A stretch of 64,000 nt of DNA from Pseudarthrobacter oxydans (GTDB lineage: Bacteria; Actinomycetota; Actinomycetes; Actinomycetales; Micrococcaceae), in the NCBI RefSeq assembly GCF_034258515.1, contig NZ_CP139438.1:1736001-1800000 (forward strand). The letters run 5' to 3'. Below are positions 24,279 through 33,982 of the stretch, one piece after another. The translations under genes and the position numbers were made by a program. Positions within the stretch are counted from its first letter, which is position 1, and every line of letters begins with the position of its first letter. The notes below the pieces were generated by a model that saw only the letters and a list, made by a program, of their open reading frames with translations, ran no database searches and was not told where the DNA came from.

Positions 24279-25505
24279 GTGGGGCCCGAAGGTAAGAACC
24301 AGCCGCCCGGAGCGCGCCTTCCGGGACGCAGGCGCAAGTGCATCATGCACGTGGACATGGATGCCTTCTATGTCTCGGTGGAGCTGCGGACCCGTCCTGA
24401 ACTCATGGGCAGGCCCGTCATCGTCGGGTTCCCCGCGGACCGTTCCGTGGTCCTTTCAGCCTCCTACGAAGCCAGGGCATTCGGCGTGAAGTCGGCCATG
24501 CCGATGGCCGTGGCCGCCCGCATGTGCCCCCACGCGGTCATCATCGAACCGCGCCACAAGCTGTACTACGAAGTGTCCGCCCAGCTGATGGGCATTTTCG
24601 AATCCATTACGGAGCTCGTCGAACCCCTCAGCGTCGATGAGGCCTTCCTCGACGTCACCGGCGCCATCAGGCGCCTGGGTGCGCCGAAGGGAATTGGGGA
24701 AATGATCCGGCGGCAGGTTAGCTCTGAGCTGGGCATCACGGCGTCGGTGGGGATAGCGGAATCAAAATTCGTGGCGAAAATTGCCTCCACCCGCTGCAAG
24801 CCGGACGGACTGCTCATGATCGCGCCCGATGAGACCGTGCCGTATCTTCATAGCCTGCCGGTCGGCGCCCTGTGGGGAGTAGGTGCCAAGACGGCGGAGG
24901 TACTCGCAAGGATGGGCATCAGGACCGTTGCGGACGTGGCGGCAACGCCGGTCTCTTCGCTGAAGAAGATGCTGGGCGCCACGGGGGAGCATGTCCACCA
25001 GCTTTCCTGGGGCATAGACCCCCGGCCCGTCACCCCGGTCCGGCTGGAGAAGAGTATCGGGGCGGAAGAAACGTTTGCCGTTGACACCGCCGACGACGCC
25101 CTGCTCCACCGGGAACTGCTGCGCCTCTCCCACCGCACGGCCGCGCGCCTGAGGAGTTCAGGCATGGTGGCCCGGACCGTCGCCCTGAAGCTCCGGTTCG
25201 CGGACTTCTCCACCATCACGCGCAGCAGGACGGTCCAGACTCCCGTGGACAGCGCCCAGCTGATCTACGCAGTCGCCCTGCAGCTGCTCGAGTCCGTGGG
25301 GGACAGGGCAATGACCGTTCGGCTTGTGGGGGTGCGCGCCGAGCAGCTCGAAGACGCTGCCCGGACCTCGCTTCAGCTCAGCATCGACCGGCGGGACGAC
25401 AACTGGCGGGCGGCTGAGCAGGCACTCGACGAAGTGGCACGCAAATTCGGCAGCAAGTCCGTCCTTCCCGCCCGCCTCATGGAGCCCGGAAACACCCCCG
25501 AATAA
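24279..25505 (+). CDS. dinB: DNA polymerase IV (Y-family)
   Basis: 408 aa. The palm carboxylates are in MHVDMDAFYVSVELR (near residues 23-37) and LSVDEAFLDVTG (near 118). SYEARAFGVKSAMP is the fingers motif, and GVGAKTAEVLARMGI is a helix-hairpin-helix near 200. The little-finger domain follows, with no clear C-terminal clamp peptide. It copies damaged DNA and is error-prone. No LexA box is visible in the short upstream gap, so SOS control is not supported from sequence. Confidence 0.92.
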   Translation: MGPEGKNQPPGARLPGRRRKCIMHVDMDAFYVSVELRTRPELMGRPVIVGFPADRSVVLSASYEARAFGVKSAMPMAVAARMCPHAVIIEPRHKLYYEVSAQLMGIFESITELVEPLSVDEAFLDVTGAIRRLGAPKGIGEMIRRQVSSELGITASVGIAESKFVAKIASTRCKPDGLLMIAPDETVPYLHSLPVGALWGVGAKTAEVLARMGIRTVADVAATPVSSLKKMLGATGEHVHQLSWGIDPRPVTPVRLEKSIGAEETFAVDTADDALLHRELLRLSHRTAARLRSSGMVARTVALKLRFADFSTITRSRTVQTPVDSAQLIYAVALQLLESVGDRAMTVRLVGVRAEQLEDAARTSLQLSIDRRDDNWRAAEQALDEVARKFGSKSVLPARLMEPGNTPE

Positions 25506-25565
25506 CGGCCGGCGGACGCCTTGGCGGGGCCGCCGCCAAAGTCTTTTCCGTCTTTCAGAACAGCC

Positions 25566-25602
25566 CTCGACAAACTATCCTTAGATATACATAGTTTTCG
25601 AG
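25566..25602. promoter_or_regulatory. AT-rich inverted repeat upstream of the DUF3040 gene
   Basis: CTCGACAAACTAT (25566-25578) mirrors ATAGTTTTCGAG (25591-25602) apart from one extra base. The 12-base centre is CCTTAGATATAC, and TATC-CTTA-GATA is a second nested dyad. This is the most AT-rich patch in the 274-bp gap. It could be an operator, with TCGACA-17-CATAGT as a possible promoter. No gene is seen elsewhere in the gap. Confidence 0.45.
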
Positions 25603-25779
25603 TGACTGGACTTACTGCCGGACCCTCTTGGACATGCTCCCGCTCCTGCGACGGCATGCCGGGTTACCGATTTCCGCTTTTGCCGGCGGAGCGGGAACCT
25701 CTTAGGCATAACAGCCGTTAAGGGTGCAGAAGTAGTGGCTGGGATCAGCCCGGACGTTGGCCTACAAAAGGAGGTCGTG

Positions 25780-26157
25780 ATGCCGCTGTCGGAGCACGAA
25801 CAGAAGCTGCTTGAGCAGCTGGAGAAGCAGCTTCACGAGGACGACCCGAAGTTCGCGAATTCCATGGGTTCAGACCCGGGGCGTTCATGGTCCACGAGGC
25901 ACGTGGTGATTGGCGTCCTCTGCGCCCTGGCTGGCGTCTTCCTGCTACTCGTGGGTGTCACTCTCCAAAACATCTTCGTCGGAGTCCTGGGCTTTGTGGT
26001 GATGGGCGGCGGCGTCTATTTCGCCACCATGCGGAGCAGTTCGGCCGGGGCGAAGCCGGGATCCAAGGCCGGCGGCCGAAAGCCGGGGAAGTCCAGGAGT
26101 TCCTTTATGAGCAGCCTTGAGGAACGGTGGGATGAAAGGCGCAGGGGAGAACCCTAA
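25780..26157 (+). CDS. DUF3040 membrane protein
   Basis: 125 aa from ATG 25780, with a strong AAAAGGAGG ribosome site. MPLSEHEQKLLEQLEKQLHEDDPKFA (split: MPLSEHEQKLLEQLE, then QLHEDDPKFA) is the DUF3040 signature. Two membrane segments follow (VVIGVLCALAGVFLLLVGV and IFVGVLGFVVMGGGVYFA), then a basic tail. The gene is very often found just upstream of mraZ in actinobacteria; its function is unknown. A terminator separates it from the dcw operon. Confidence 0.88.
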   Translation: MPLSEHEQKLLEQLEKQLHEDDPKFANSMGSDPGRSWSTRHVVIGVLCALAGVFLLLVGVTLQNIFVGVLGFVVMGGGVYFATMRSSSAGAKPGSKAGGRKPGKSRSSFMSSLEERWDERRRGEP

Positions 26158-26215
26158 ACGCCTCCCGCCGAATTACTCCCGGCACCTCCACTTCGCTCCC
26201 TGTTGGAGGGGGCAG

Positions 26216-26248
26216 GCGAAAAGACCCGCACTTTGCGGGTCTTTTCGC
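26216..26248. terminator. Terminator after the DUF3040 gene
   Basis: GCGAAAAGACCCGC (26216-26229) and its exact complement (26235-26248) form a 14-bp stem with loop ACTTT. It insulates mraZ from upstream transcription. Confidence 0.85.
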
Positions 26249-26385
26249 ATTTAAAACGCGCCCGATAAATACGGCCGGAATTGAAGAACGTCGTGGATGC
26301 GGCGCATGCCGGGCGATCACCAGCAGTTTTGCCGGCAGGTGATGCCGGCGCCAGGAACTTGCCGTCAGCCCGTGGGGCAAAAGTC

Positions 26386-26403
26386 CTCCACTTTCCACCA
26401 CCG
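26386..26403 (-). promoter_or_regulatory. Inverted copy of the MraZ-box-like sequence
   Basis: Read on the minus strand this is GGTGGTGGAAAGTGGAGG, sharing GGAAAGTGGAG with the mraZ promoter 90 bp downstream in the opposite orientation. It contains two TGGNG repeats ten bases apart. The 408-bp gap from 26158 to 26565 otherwise holds one terminator and the mraZ promoter, and no gene. Confidence 0.4.
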
Positions 26404-26468
26404 GCAGGAATCCCTGCAATTCCGGCGTTCTTTTCCCATAAATAACCTGCCATCGGGCCGCGTTCGCG

Positions 26469-26500
26469 TTGACTGTGGGGGAAAGTGGAGTAATGTGGAG
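26469..26500 (+). promoter_or_regulatory. mraZ (dcw operon) promoter with three MraZ boxes
   Basis: TTGACT (26469-26474) and TAATGT (26491-26496) are 16 bp apart. TGGGG (26476), TGGAG (26486) and TGGAG (26496) are repeated with an exact 10-bp period, filling the spacer and -10. MraZ is known to bind TGGGN repeats separated by five bases at its own promoter, so autoregulation is likely. Confidence 0.82.
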
Positions 26501-26565
26501 GACATAAGAGGGTGGTTGCAACATAGGGGATGTGCAGTTCCTGACAGCGGACAGGCGGTGGGCCA

Positions 26566-26994
26566 GTGTTTCTGGGCACTCACTCGCCACGTCTGGATGA
26601 AAAGGGACGGATCATTCTCCCCGCCAAGTTCCGGGAGGAACTTGCCAGCGGGCTGGTGCTCACAAGGGGCCAGGAACGTTGCATCTACGTCTTCAGCGAG
26701 AAGGAATTTGCGCGGGTCCACGAGCAAATGCGGGAGGCGCCAATCTCCTCTAAGCAGGCACGCGACTATATCCGCGTCTTTCTCTCTGGAGCCTCTGACG
26801 AGGTACCTGACAAGCAGGGGCGCGTTACCATTCCACCCGCGCTCCGGGAATACGCAGGCCTCGGCAGGGAACTCGCCGTGATAGGCGCCGGATCCCGGGC
26901 CGAGATCTGGGACGCCCAGGCTTGGAATGAATACCTCGCGGAGAAGGAAACAGCCTTCTCTGAAACTGATGACCCCATTCCGGGCATTCTCTGA
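26566..26994 (+). CDS. mraZ: Transcriptional regulator MraZ
   Basis: 142 aa from GTG 26566. It has two SpoVT/AbrB-like halves, each with the DxxGR signature: [17 protein letters not shown] near 10-26 and [18 protein letters not shown] near 84-101. It forms a ring-shaped DNA-binding oligomer that controls the division and cell wall operon from its start. Three spaced TGG repeats lie in its promoter. It is followed by rsmH after 166 bp. Confidence 0.95.
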
Positions 26995-27160
26995 CCGGAA
27001 CAGGACAGCAGGCAGCTTCTTGGATGAGATCTCCAGCCGCCCATCGGCTGGCCATCCTGGCTCACTTCCCCGGAGCCAGGCTGGCGGACGATAGGCGCGG
27101 ATGGGGATCTGGTCCCAGAAGCCACCACAAGGTGACACCAACGGCGAGAAAGGACGAGGC

Positions 27161-28153
27161 ATGAACGAACACCCCAAGCCAACGTCCGAACGCCATGTGC
27201 CGGTCCTGCGGGACCGGTGCATCAATTTGTTGGCACCTGGATTCGAGGCGGCCAGGCTCCGCGGCGAAACGCCGGTGGCCGTCGACGCGACCCTGGGCAT
27301 GGGCGGCCACTCCGAGGCAATGCTGCAGCGCTTTCCGGACCTGCACCTCATCGGCATAGACAGGGACGAGGAAGCACTCGCCCTCGCCGGGGAGAGGCTG
27401 GCCCCTTTCGCCGCCCGCACGGACCTGGTGCACGCCGTTTACGACGAGATAGCGGACGTCCTGGCGGACCTGGGCGTTGCTGAAGTCCACGGAATCCTGA
27501 TGGACCTCGGAGTGTCATCCCTCCAGTTGGACGAACGCGAACGCGGCTTCGCCTACTCCTTCGACGCCCCGCTGGACATGCGGATGGACACCAGCCGTGG
27601 GCAGACCGCGGCAGACGTAGTAAACAACTACAGCGAAGAGGAACTCGTCCGGATCATCCGGAAGTGGGGCGAGGAGAAGTTCGCCGGCCGGATCGCCAAC
27701 AGGATTGTCACCGCCCGTGCCACCAAGCCCTTCACCACCACCGGAGAACTCGTGGAACAGATCCGGGCGGTAGTTCCGGCAGCCGCGGCCAAGTCCGGCG
27801 GGCACCCCGCCAAGCGCACTTTCCAGGCGCTGCGGATCGAAGTGAACGAAGAACTCGACGTCCTTGAACGCGCCGTGCCTGCCGCCGTCGACTACTTGGC
27901 CCTGGGCGGGCGCATCGTGGTCATGTCCTACCACTCCCTCGAGGACAAGATCGTCAAGAGCGTCCTGCAGGCACGTTCCAAATCCTCAGCTCCGCTCGGG
28001 TTCCCGGTGGAGCTGGAAGAACACAAGGCCGAACTTAAGACCCTGACCAAAGGCACCGAGGTGCCCACCGCCGTCGAGATCGCCGAAAACCCGCGCGCTG
28101 CATCAGCAAGGCTGCGCGCGGCGGAACGAATCAGAGCCAGGAGAGCTGCATGA
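27161..28153 (+). CDS. rsmH: 16S rRNA m4C1402 methyltransferase
   Basis: 330 aa from ATG 27161 (AAAGGACGAGG upstream). [15 protein letters not shown] starts the fold. [15 protein letters not shown] is the SAM-binding motif near 41-55, [11 protein letters not shown] follows, and [20 protein letters not shown] is near 112-131. [15 protein letters not shown] near 218 and [12 protein letters not shown] near 255 are family signatures. It methylates N4 of C1402 in the ribosomal P site. The stop overlaps the ftsL start in ATGA. Confidence 0.96.
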   Translation: MNEHPKPTSERHVPVLRDRCINLLAPGFEAARLRGETPVAVDATLGMGGHSEAMLQRFPDLHLIGIDRDEEALALAGERLAPFAARTDLVHAVYDEIADVLADLGVAEVHGILMDLGVSSLQLDERERGFAYSFDAPLDMRMDTSRGQTAADVVNNYSEEELVRIIRKWGEEKFAGRIANRIVTARATKPFTTTGELVEQIRAVVPAAAAKSGGHPAKRTFQALRIEVNEELDVLERAVPAAVDYLALGGRIVVMSYHSLEDKIVKSVLQARSKSSAPLGFPVELEEHKAELKTLTKGTEVPTAVEIAENPRAASARLRAAERIRARRAA

Positions 28154-28875
28154 GCACCGCTGCCGTCAAGAACTTTCCCGCCGCGTCCGGCAGTTCGGCG
28201 GCCGGCAGGGCCCTTCCGGCACACACCCCCGCGGACGGCCGGAAGGGCCGGACTCCGCTGTCAGTGGTGCGCACCGTACCCCGCAAGCGCCGCGCACCAT
28301 TCGTAGTGCTCTGCTTCGCCCTGCTTGCCGTGGCCCTGGTGGCCGTGCTGGTGTTGAACATCTCCGTGTCCACCGCGCAGTACCAGCTGGTGGAGCTGCG
28401 GGCACGGCAGAGCACGCTGACCAAGCAGAACCAGGACCTCACCCAGCAGGTGCAGAACTTCGAAGCGCCCCAGAACCTGGCGGCCAAAGCTTCGGAGCTC
28501 GGTATGGTGGCCTCCACGGTCAAGGGCCAGATCGACCTGTCCACCCTGACGGTCACGGGCAAGGCGACACCGGCAGTTAAGGGCGGTCCCGCCGGGGCCG
28601 TTATTCCCGCACCTGCCGTGGCAGGGCAGCTGATTGTGGTTCCGCCGGCAACCAGGGGTGAACCGCTGGCAAGCCGCAAACCGGCAGAGGCGGGAGCCCA
28701 GGGTGCTGCAGCGGCTGATGCTGCGGGCTCCAAAGCAGCGACCCCGGATGCGGCCACGCCTGCCGGTCCACCTGCCGGCCTTCCCGCAGCGGCGGCTGCC
28801 GCAGCGGCTGCTGCAGCAGTGGAGCTCCACGGCGGATCCGTCCCCGCACCCGAGCAGAAGGTGCCCGGGCAGTAA
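28150..28875 (+). CDS. ftsL: FtsL-like divisome protein with long Ala/Pro-rich tail
   Basis: 241 aa. A basic cytoplasmic region precedes one membrane segment ([20 protein letters not shown], about 51-70). A short coiled coil follows ([20 protein letters not shown], about 80-100), ending in the FtsL-type [11 protein letters not shown]. It should bridge FtsQ/FtsB and FtsI at the septum. Residues 140-241 are a low-complexity external tail with a run of eleven Ala near 217-228, longer than usual for FtsL. The position between rsmH and ftsI supports the name, since FtsL sequences are poorly conserved. Confidence 0.85.
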   Translation: MSTAAVKNFPAASGSSAAGRALPAHTPADGRKGRTPLSVVRTVPRKRRAPFVVLCFALLAVALVAVLVLNISVSTAQYQLVELRARQSTLTKQNQDLTQQVQNFEAPQNLAAKASELGMVASTVKGQIDLSTLTVTGKATPAVKGGPAGAVIPAPAVAGQLIVVPPATRGEPLASRKPAEAGAQGAAAADAAGSKAATPDAATPAGPPAGLPAAAAAAAAAAAVELHGGSVPAPEQKVPGQ

Positions 28876-28923
28876 AACGGCAGGTCTGACAGGCAGCAGG
28901 GTCGAGCAGCAAGGAATTTCACG

Positions 28924-30720
28924 GTGGCGCAGAGGTCCGGCAAGGCAGTCAACAGCAAGGTGCCCAATGCCACCAAGCGCTTGCGCCTGGGGCTTGGCAT
29001 CATGCTGACGCTCCTGTTGGTGGTGGGCGGCAAACTCTTCCTCGTCCAAGGGCTCGATGTAGGGGGCATGGCGGAAGCCGCCCTCAACAGCCGGATGAAA
29101 CAGACCGTCCTGCCGGCGGAACGGGGCAGCATCCTGGACTCCCGGGGCACAGTGCTGGCCAACAGCGTGATCCGCTACAACGTGGTGGTGGACCAGCGGG
29201 TCAACACAAAAACGGAGACTTTCAAGCGCCTGGACGACGCCAAGGAGAAGCTGGTTGATGTCAGCCGGGAACAGGGGCTGACGGAGCTGGCGGCTGCCCT
29301 GGGCATGGAGAAGGACGCCATCCGCGAGGCCGTCACCGGGCAGCAGCCGTATTACATCGTGGCCAAGGACGTAAAGCCCGATGTCGAGGACCGCATCTCG
29401 CAGCTCCAGATTCCCGGCATCGTGACCGAAGGCGTCAGCAAGCGCGTCTATCCCAACGGGTCGGTTGCCGGCGGGATCATCGGCTTCCTCCAGGACGGCA
29501 CCACCGGCCAGGCCGGCATTGAACAGACCCAGGACGAACTCCTGAAGGGCTCGGACGGCAAACGGCTCTTTGAGATCGGTGCGGACGGGCTCCGGATCCC
29601 CGTGGGGGTTGACGAACTGACGCCCCCGCAGGACGGGAAGGACGTCAAGCTCACCCTCAACTCGGACCTCCAGTACTTCGCCCAGCAGGCGATCCAGAGC
29701 CAGTCGGACAAACTGGGCGCCGAGTGGGGCGTCATCATCGTGATGGACGTCAAGACGGGCAACCTGGTTGCCATGGCCGACACCAATTCGCCGGATCCGA
29801 ATGACCCTGGCCGGGTAGCGGCCAAGGACCGCGGCGTCCGTGCCGTTACGGCCGCCTACGAGCCCGGTTCGGTTGAGAAGATGATGACGGCGGCGGCGCT
29901 CATCGAAGAGGGCAAAGCCAAGCCGCTGGACACGTTCACCCTCGGACCCACCTACACGGTGGACGGGCAGACCTTCAGCGACTCCTTTGCCCATGGAACC
30001 GAGGAGCGGACCCTGGCCGGCATCCTGGGCTATTCGATGAACACCGGCACCGTCATGGCCGGGCAGCGCCTGAGCAAGGAACAGCGCTACGACTGGCTGA
30101 AGAAGTTCGGGGTGGGCGAAGCCCCGGACATCGGACTGCCGGCCACTGCCTCCGGCATCCTGACGCCCTGGGAACAGTGGGACGGCCGGCAGGAATATAC
30201 AGTCCTGTTCGGGCAGGGCGTTTCGCAGTCCACCCTGCAGACAGTGCGCGCGTTCCAGTCCATCGCGAACAATGGCGTGATGCTCCAGCCCCGCCTGATC
30301 GACTCCTATGTCTCCGCTGACGGAACAGAGGAAAAGATTCCGGCCGCGGAGCCGCGGCAGATCGTTTCCGAGGACACCGCCCAGCAGGTCCAGGACATCC
30401 TCGAAAGCGCAGTCACCGAGGGCCAGATCAAGGACGCGGCCATCGACGGGTACCGGGTGGGAGCCAAGACGGGCACCTCCGAGTCTCCCTGCGACGACGG
30501 CAAGTCCGGGTTCTGCGGCTACACGGCCTCAATGGTGGGCATGGCACCCATGGATGATCCGCGGTTTATTGTGGAGGTGGTACTCCAGCGGCCCAAGGGC
30601 AGCATCTACGGGATTACCAACGGGCCGGTCTTCCGGTCGGTCATGAGCCAGGCACTGCGGACCTACAACGTCCAGCCGTCCACGGGCGAGCCGGCCAGAC
30701 TGCCCCAGTTCGCCAAGTAA
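28924..30720 (+). CDS. ftsI: Septal penicillin-binding protein (peptidoglycan transpeptidase)
   Basis: 598 aa from GTG 28924 with AAGGAA upstream. One N-terminal membrane segment (LGLGIMLTLLLVVGGKLFLV) is followed by the PBP dimerisation domain (PAERGSILDSRGTVLA near 57). The transpeptidase has AYEPGSVEKMMT (catalytic Ser near 315), SMNTG (SxN, near 372) and KTGTS near 515. It cross-links septal peptidoglycan together with FtsW. There is no C-terminal PASTA domain. It lies 48 bases after ftsL. Confidence 0.94.
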   Translation: MAQRSGKAVNSKVPNATKRLRLGLGIMLTLLLVVGGKLFLVQGLDVGGMAEAALNSRMKQTVLPAERGSILDSRGTVLANSVIRYNVVVDQRVNTKTETFKRLDDAKEKLVDVSREQGLTELAAALGMEKDAIREAVTGQQPYYIVAKDVKPDVEDRISQLQIPGIVTEGVSKRVYPNGSVAGGIIGFLQDGTTGQAGIEQTQDELLKGSDGKRLFEIGADGLRIPVGVDELTPPQDGKDVKLTLNSDLQYFAQQAIQSQSDKLGAEWGVIIVMDVKTGNLVAMADTNSPDPNDPGRVAAKDRGVRAVTAAYEPGSVEKMMTAAALIEEGKAKPLDTFTLGPTYTVDGQTFSDSFAHGTEERTLAGILGYSMNTGTVMAGQRLSKEQRYDWLKKFGVGEAPDIGLPATASGILTPWEQWDGRQEYTVLFGQGVSQSTLQTVRAFQSIANNGVMLQPRLIDSYVSADGTEEKIPAAEPRQIVSEDTAQQVQDILESAVTEGQIKDAAIDGYRVGAKTGTSESPCDDGKSGFCGYTASMVGMAPMDDPRFIVEVVLQRPKGSIYGITNGPVFRSVMSQALRTYNVQPSTGEPARLPQFAK

Positions 30721-30802
30721 CACCCCGGCAGCATCCGGAGCAGCCGCCGCTGCTACGGTTCATCCATGCCGGACACGGTCCACTAGCACCATCGGAGATC
30801 CC

Positions 30803-32509
30803 TTGTCAGAGTTCAACCCGTCCCACCATCATGCAGCCCCGCAGGGACAAGCCCCGCAGGGACAAGCACAGGACGAACAAGCACAGGACGAACAAGCCCT
30901 GCAAGGACCCGCACGGCTGGGACCGGACCAGCCCCGCTTCCGGCCGTCCGCCGTTGATGCCGTCCGGCTGGACAGCATCGGCGAGGCGGTCGGCGTCGTA
31001 GTTCCGGGAGCCTCCGCTGACGTGGCGGTGACCGGCATCTCCCTGAACTCCCGGACGGTTGAACCGGGTGACCTGTACGTCGCCCTTCCGGGCGCAACCC
31101 GGCACGGCGCCGACTTCGCTGCCCAGGCCATTGCGGCGGGAGCGGCGGCCATTGTGACGGACGACGCCGGTGCCCGCCTCCTGGCCTTGTCCTCCGACAC
31201 GTCGGTTCCGGTGCTGGTGGTCGATGCCCCGCGGAACGTGGTGGGCCCGCTGTCCGCCATGATCTACCGGCGCAGCCAGGAGGGGGCGGCGCTGCAGCTT
31301 TTCGGCGTGACGGGCACGAACGGCAAGACCACCACCACCTACTTCATCACCTCGCTGCTGCGGTCCCTGGGCAAAAAGCCGGGCCTGATCGGGACCATCG
31401 AGATCCTGGCCGGCGGCGAACCGATTCCGAGCCTCCTGACCACGCCGGAGTCCCCGGAAGTCCACGGGCTGCTGGCACTGATGCGGGAGAAAGGACTTGC
31501 TGCGGCCGCGATGGAAGTTTCCTCGCACGCCATCTCCTACCAGCGCGTGGACGGAGTGCAGTTCGACGTTGCAGGGTTCACCAACCTCACCCAGGACCAC
31601 CTTGACCTGCACCACACCATGGAGGACTACTTCGCCACGAAGGCCGAACTGTTCACGCCCGCCCGCGCGCGGAAGGCCGTGGTGACGGTCGACGACGAAT
31701 GGGGGCGCCGCCTCGCAGCCAGCACCCAGGTGCCCGTCACCACGCTCGCCACCGTGCCCGGGAACAGTGCCGACTGGACCGTCACGGAGGCAAAGCCCCG
31801 CGGGCTTGGCACGGAGTTCACGCTCAGCGGGCCCGGCGGCACTGTCCTGACGGTCCACACGGGGCTTCCCGGGAGCTTCAACGTTGCCAACGCAGCCCTG
31901 GCCGCGGTCATGGTCCTCACAGGCGGCGTTGACGCCGCTACGCTGCAGGCGGCCCTGGATGCGGGCGACCCCTTCACGGTGGCCGTCCCGGGGCGCATGC
32001 AGCTGGTCTCCGAGCGGCCGGCCGCCGTGGTGGACTTCGCACACAACACGGACGCGCTGGCCAGGGCGCTGGAAGCCGTCCGGTCGGCCGAACCGGAATC
32101 CCGGCTGATCGTGGTGTTTGGCGCCACAGGCCAGCGCGACCAGGGCAAACGGCCGGCCATGGGCGCGATCGCGGCCCGCCTTGCGGACACCGTGATCGTC
32201 ACGGACGACGACCCCCACGACGAGGACGCCGCAGCCATCCGCGCCGACGTCCTCGCAGGGGCGCTGGAAGCCCGGGCCGGTGAGTCCCTGCCCTGCGAGG
32301 TGCTGGAGGTTTTCCCCCGCGACAAGGCCATTCAACGAGCCGTGGAACTCGCCCGGCCACAGGACAGCATCCTGGTTGCCGGCCGCGGCCATGAAGTATG
32401 GCAGGAGGTGAAAGGCGTCAACCTCGCACTGGATGACAGGGTGGAGCTGCGCAGCGCCTTGACAGCCAGGGGATTCAACGTTCTCCAAGACGACCGGATA
32501 GAGTCCTAG
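30803..32509 (+). CDS. murE: UDP-MurNAc-tripeptide synthetase, probably L-lysine-adding
   Basis: 568 aa from TTG 30803 (GGAG seven bases upstream). The Mur ligase P-loop is [13 protein letters not shown] near residue 170. TTPESPEVHGLL and HAISYQRVDGV follow, with FTNLTQDHLDLHHTM near 254. The amino-acid specificity position reads TDDDPHDED rather than the DNPR typical of meso-diaminopimelate enzymes, which fits the lysine peptidoglycan of Arthrobacter-like genera. Residues 1-45 are a Gln/His/Pro-rich extension built from DNA repeats and not part of the enzyme fold; a start further in cannot be excluded. Confidence 0.92.
   Translation: MSEFNPSHHHAAPQGQAPQGQAQDEQAQDEQALQGPARLGPDQPRFRPSAVDAVRLDSIGEAVGVVVPGASADVAVTGISLNSRTVEPGDLYVALPGATRHGADFAAQAIAAGAAAIVTDDAGARLLALSSDTSVPVLVVDAPRNVVGPLSAMIYRRSQEGAALQLFGVTGTNGKTTTTYFITSLLRSLGKKPGLIGTIEILAGGEPIPSLLTTPESPEVHGLLALMREKGLAAAAMEVSSHAISYQRVDGVQFDVAGFTNLTQDHLDLHHTMEDYFATKAELFTPARARKAVVTVDDEWGRRLAASTQVPVTTLATVPGNSADWTVTEAKPRGLGTEFTLSGPGGTVLTVHTGLPGSFNVANAALAAVMVLTGGVDAATLQAALDAGDPFTVAVPGRMQLVSERPAAVVDFAHNTDALARALEAVRSAEPESRLIVVFGATGQRDQGKRPAMGAIAARLADTVIVTDDDPHDEDAAAIRADVLAGALEARAGESLPCEVLEVFPRDKAIQRAVELARPQDSILVAGRGHEVWQEVKGVNLALDDRVELRSALTARGFNVLQDDRIES
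30836..30895 (+). repeat. Two tandem 15-bp duplications in the murE N-terminus
   Basis: GCCCCGCAGGGACAA occurs twice (30836, 30851), then GCACAGGACGAACAA twice (30866, 30881). All four are in frame and code for PQGQA and QDEQA units. Confidence 0.9.
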
Positions 32510-32515
32510 ACCGAG

Positions 32516-33982
32516 ATGATTGCATTTACCGCGGCGGAAATCGCCGACATCACTAAAGGGCGCCTGGACGCCGATCCCGGGATCACGCCTCTGTCGGTGG
32601 TCACCGATTCCCGCGAAGCCACGCCGGGATCGCTCTACGTCGCAAAACCCGGCGAGTACGCGGACGGACACGACTTCGTCGAAGCCGCCTTCACCGCCGG
32701 TGCCAGCCTGGCACTAGTGGAGCGCCCAGTGGCAGCACCGGACGGTTCGCCGTATCCGTCCGTGGTGGTTCCCGACGCCGTGCTCGCGATGGGCGCGCTG
32801 GCCGCGGAAGCCGTCCGGAGGATCCGTGCCGCCCGCGCGGAGGCCAACGAAGAACTGACTGTCATCGGCATCACCGGCTCTGCCGGAAAGACCACCACCA
32901 AGGACCTGCTTGCCGGCATACTTTCCCGGCACGGCGCCACTGTGGCGCCGCGGGGGTCCTACAACGGTGAAATCGGAGTGCCGCTCACCGTCTTCACCGC
33001 CGGAACCGACACCCGCTACCTCGTGATCGAGATGGGCGCCACCGGCATCGGCCACATCAGGTACCTGGCCGAGATGGTCAGGCCTGACATCGGAGTGGTG
33101 CTCGGCGTCGGGACCGCGCACGCCGGCGAATTCGGGGGAGTGGAGAACATCGCCCGAGCCAAGGGCGAACTCGTGGAAGGCCTGGCAGCCTCCGGCACAG
33201 CCATCATCAACCTCGACGACGAGAGGGTGGCGGACATGCGCGCACGCACCTCCGCGTCCGTCGTCGGCTTCTCCGCCGAAGGCCGGCCCGGCGCCGGCGT
33301 GCAGGCGCTCAATGCGGACACCAACGCGGAGGGCCACCCCGAATTCGAACTCCTCCTTCCCGGTGCGGACACGACCCACCACGTCAGCAGCCGCCTGATT
33401 GGTGCCCACCATGTCAGCAATTTGCTGGCAGCGGCCGCAGCCGCGTGGGCGGCAGGAATTCCCGGCCCGGACATCGCCGCGGCCCTCAGCGGCCAAACGG
33501 CAGCCAGCCGGTGGCGCATGGAGCGCACCGAGCGGGAGGACGGCGTCACCATCATCAATGACGCCTACAACGCCAACCCGGAGTCAATGCGCGCGGCCCT
33601 GCGCACACTCGCGGACCTGGGCCAAGGAAGGCGCACCTGGGCAGTCCTGGGCGCCATGCTCGAACTCGGCGAGGATTCCATCCGCGAGCATACGGCCGTG
33701 GGCACCCAGGTGGTGCGCCTTAACATTTCCCGGCTGGTGGTAGTGGGCCGGGAAGCCCGTGCCCTCTACGTATCCGCCGTCCAGGAGGGCTCCTGGGGTG
33801 ACGAATGCGTCTTCGCCGAGACCGCCGACGACGCGTACGAGCTGCTGTCAGCGGAACTCAAACCCGGCGACCTGGTGCTGTTCAAATCATCCAACAGCGT
33901 GGGACTTCGCCATTTGGGCGATCGGATAGCATTACCCCCACAAACCCCGCAGCCCGCCGATGAAAGGAGCACACAGCTGTGA
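32516..33982 (+). CDS. murF: UDP-MurNAc-tripeptide--D-alanyl-D-alanine ligase
   Basis: 488 aa, six bases after murE. N-terminal substrate domain ([21 protein letters not shown]), P-loop [14 protein letters not shown] near residue 120, [22 protein letters not shown] near 170 and [15 protein letters not shown] near 346 are all MurF signatures. It completes the UDP-MurNAc-pentapeptide in the cytoplasm. Its stop overlaps the mraY GTG in GTGA. Confidence 0.95.
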   Translation: MIAFTAAEIADITKGRLDADPGITPLSVVTDSREATPGSLYVAKPGEYADGHDFVEAAFTAGASLALVERPVAAPDGSPYPSVVVPDAVLAMGALAAEAVRRIRAARAEANEELTVIGITGSAGKTTTKDLLAGILSRHGATVAPRGSYNGEIGVPLTVFTAGTDTRYLVIEMGATGIGHIRYLAEMVRPDIGVVLGVGTAHAGEFGGVENIARAKGELVEGLAASGTAIINLDDERVADMRARTSASVVGFSAEGRPGAGVQALNADTNAEGHPEFELLLPGADTTHHVSSRLIGAHHVSNLLAAAAAAWAAGIPGPDIAAALSGQTAASRWRMERTEREDGVTIINDAYNANPESMRAALRTLADLGQGRRTWAVLGAMLELGEDSIREHTAVGTQVVRLNISRLVVVGREARALYVSAVQEGSWGDECVFAETADDAYELLSAELKPGDLVLFKSSNSVGLRHLGDRIALPPQTPQPADERSTQL

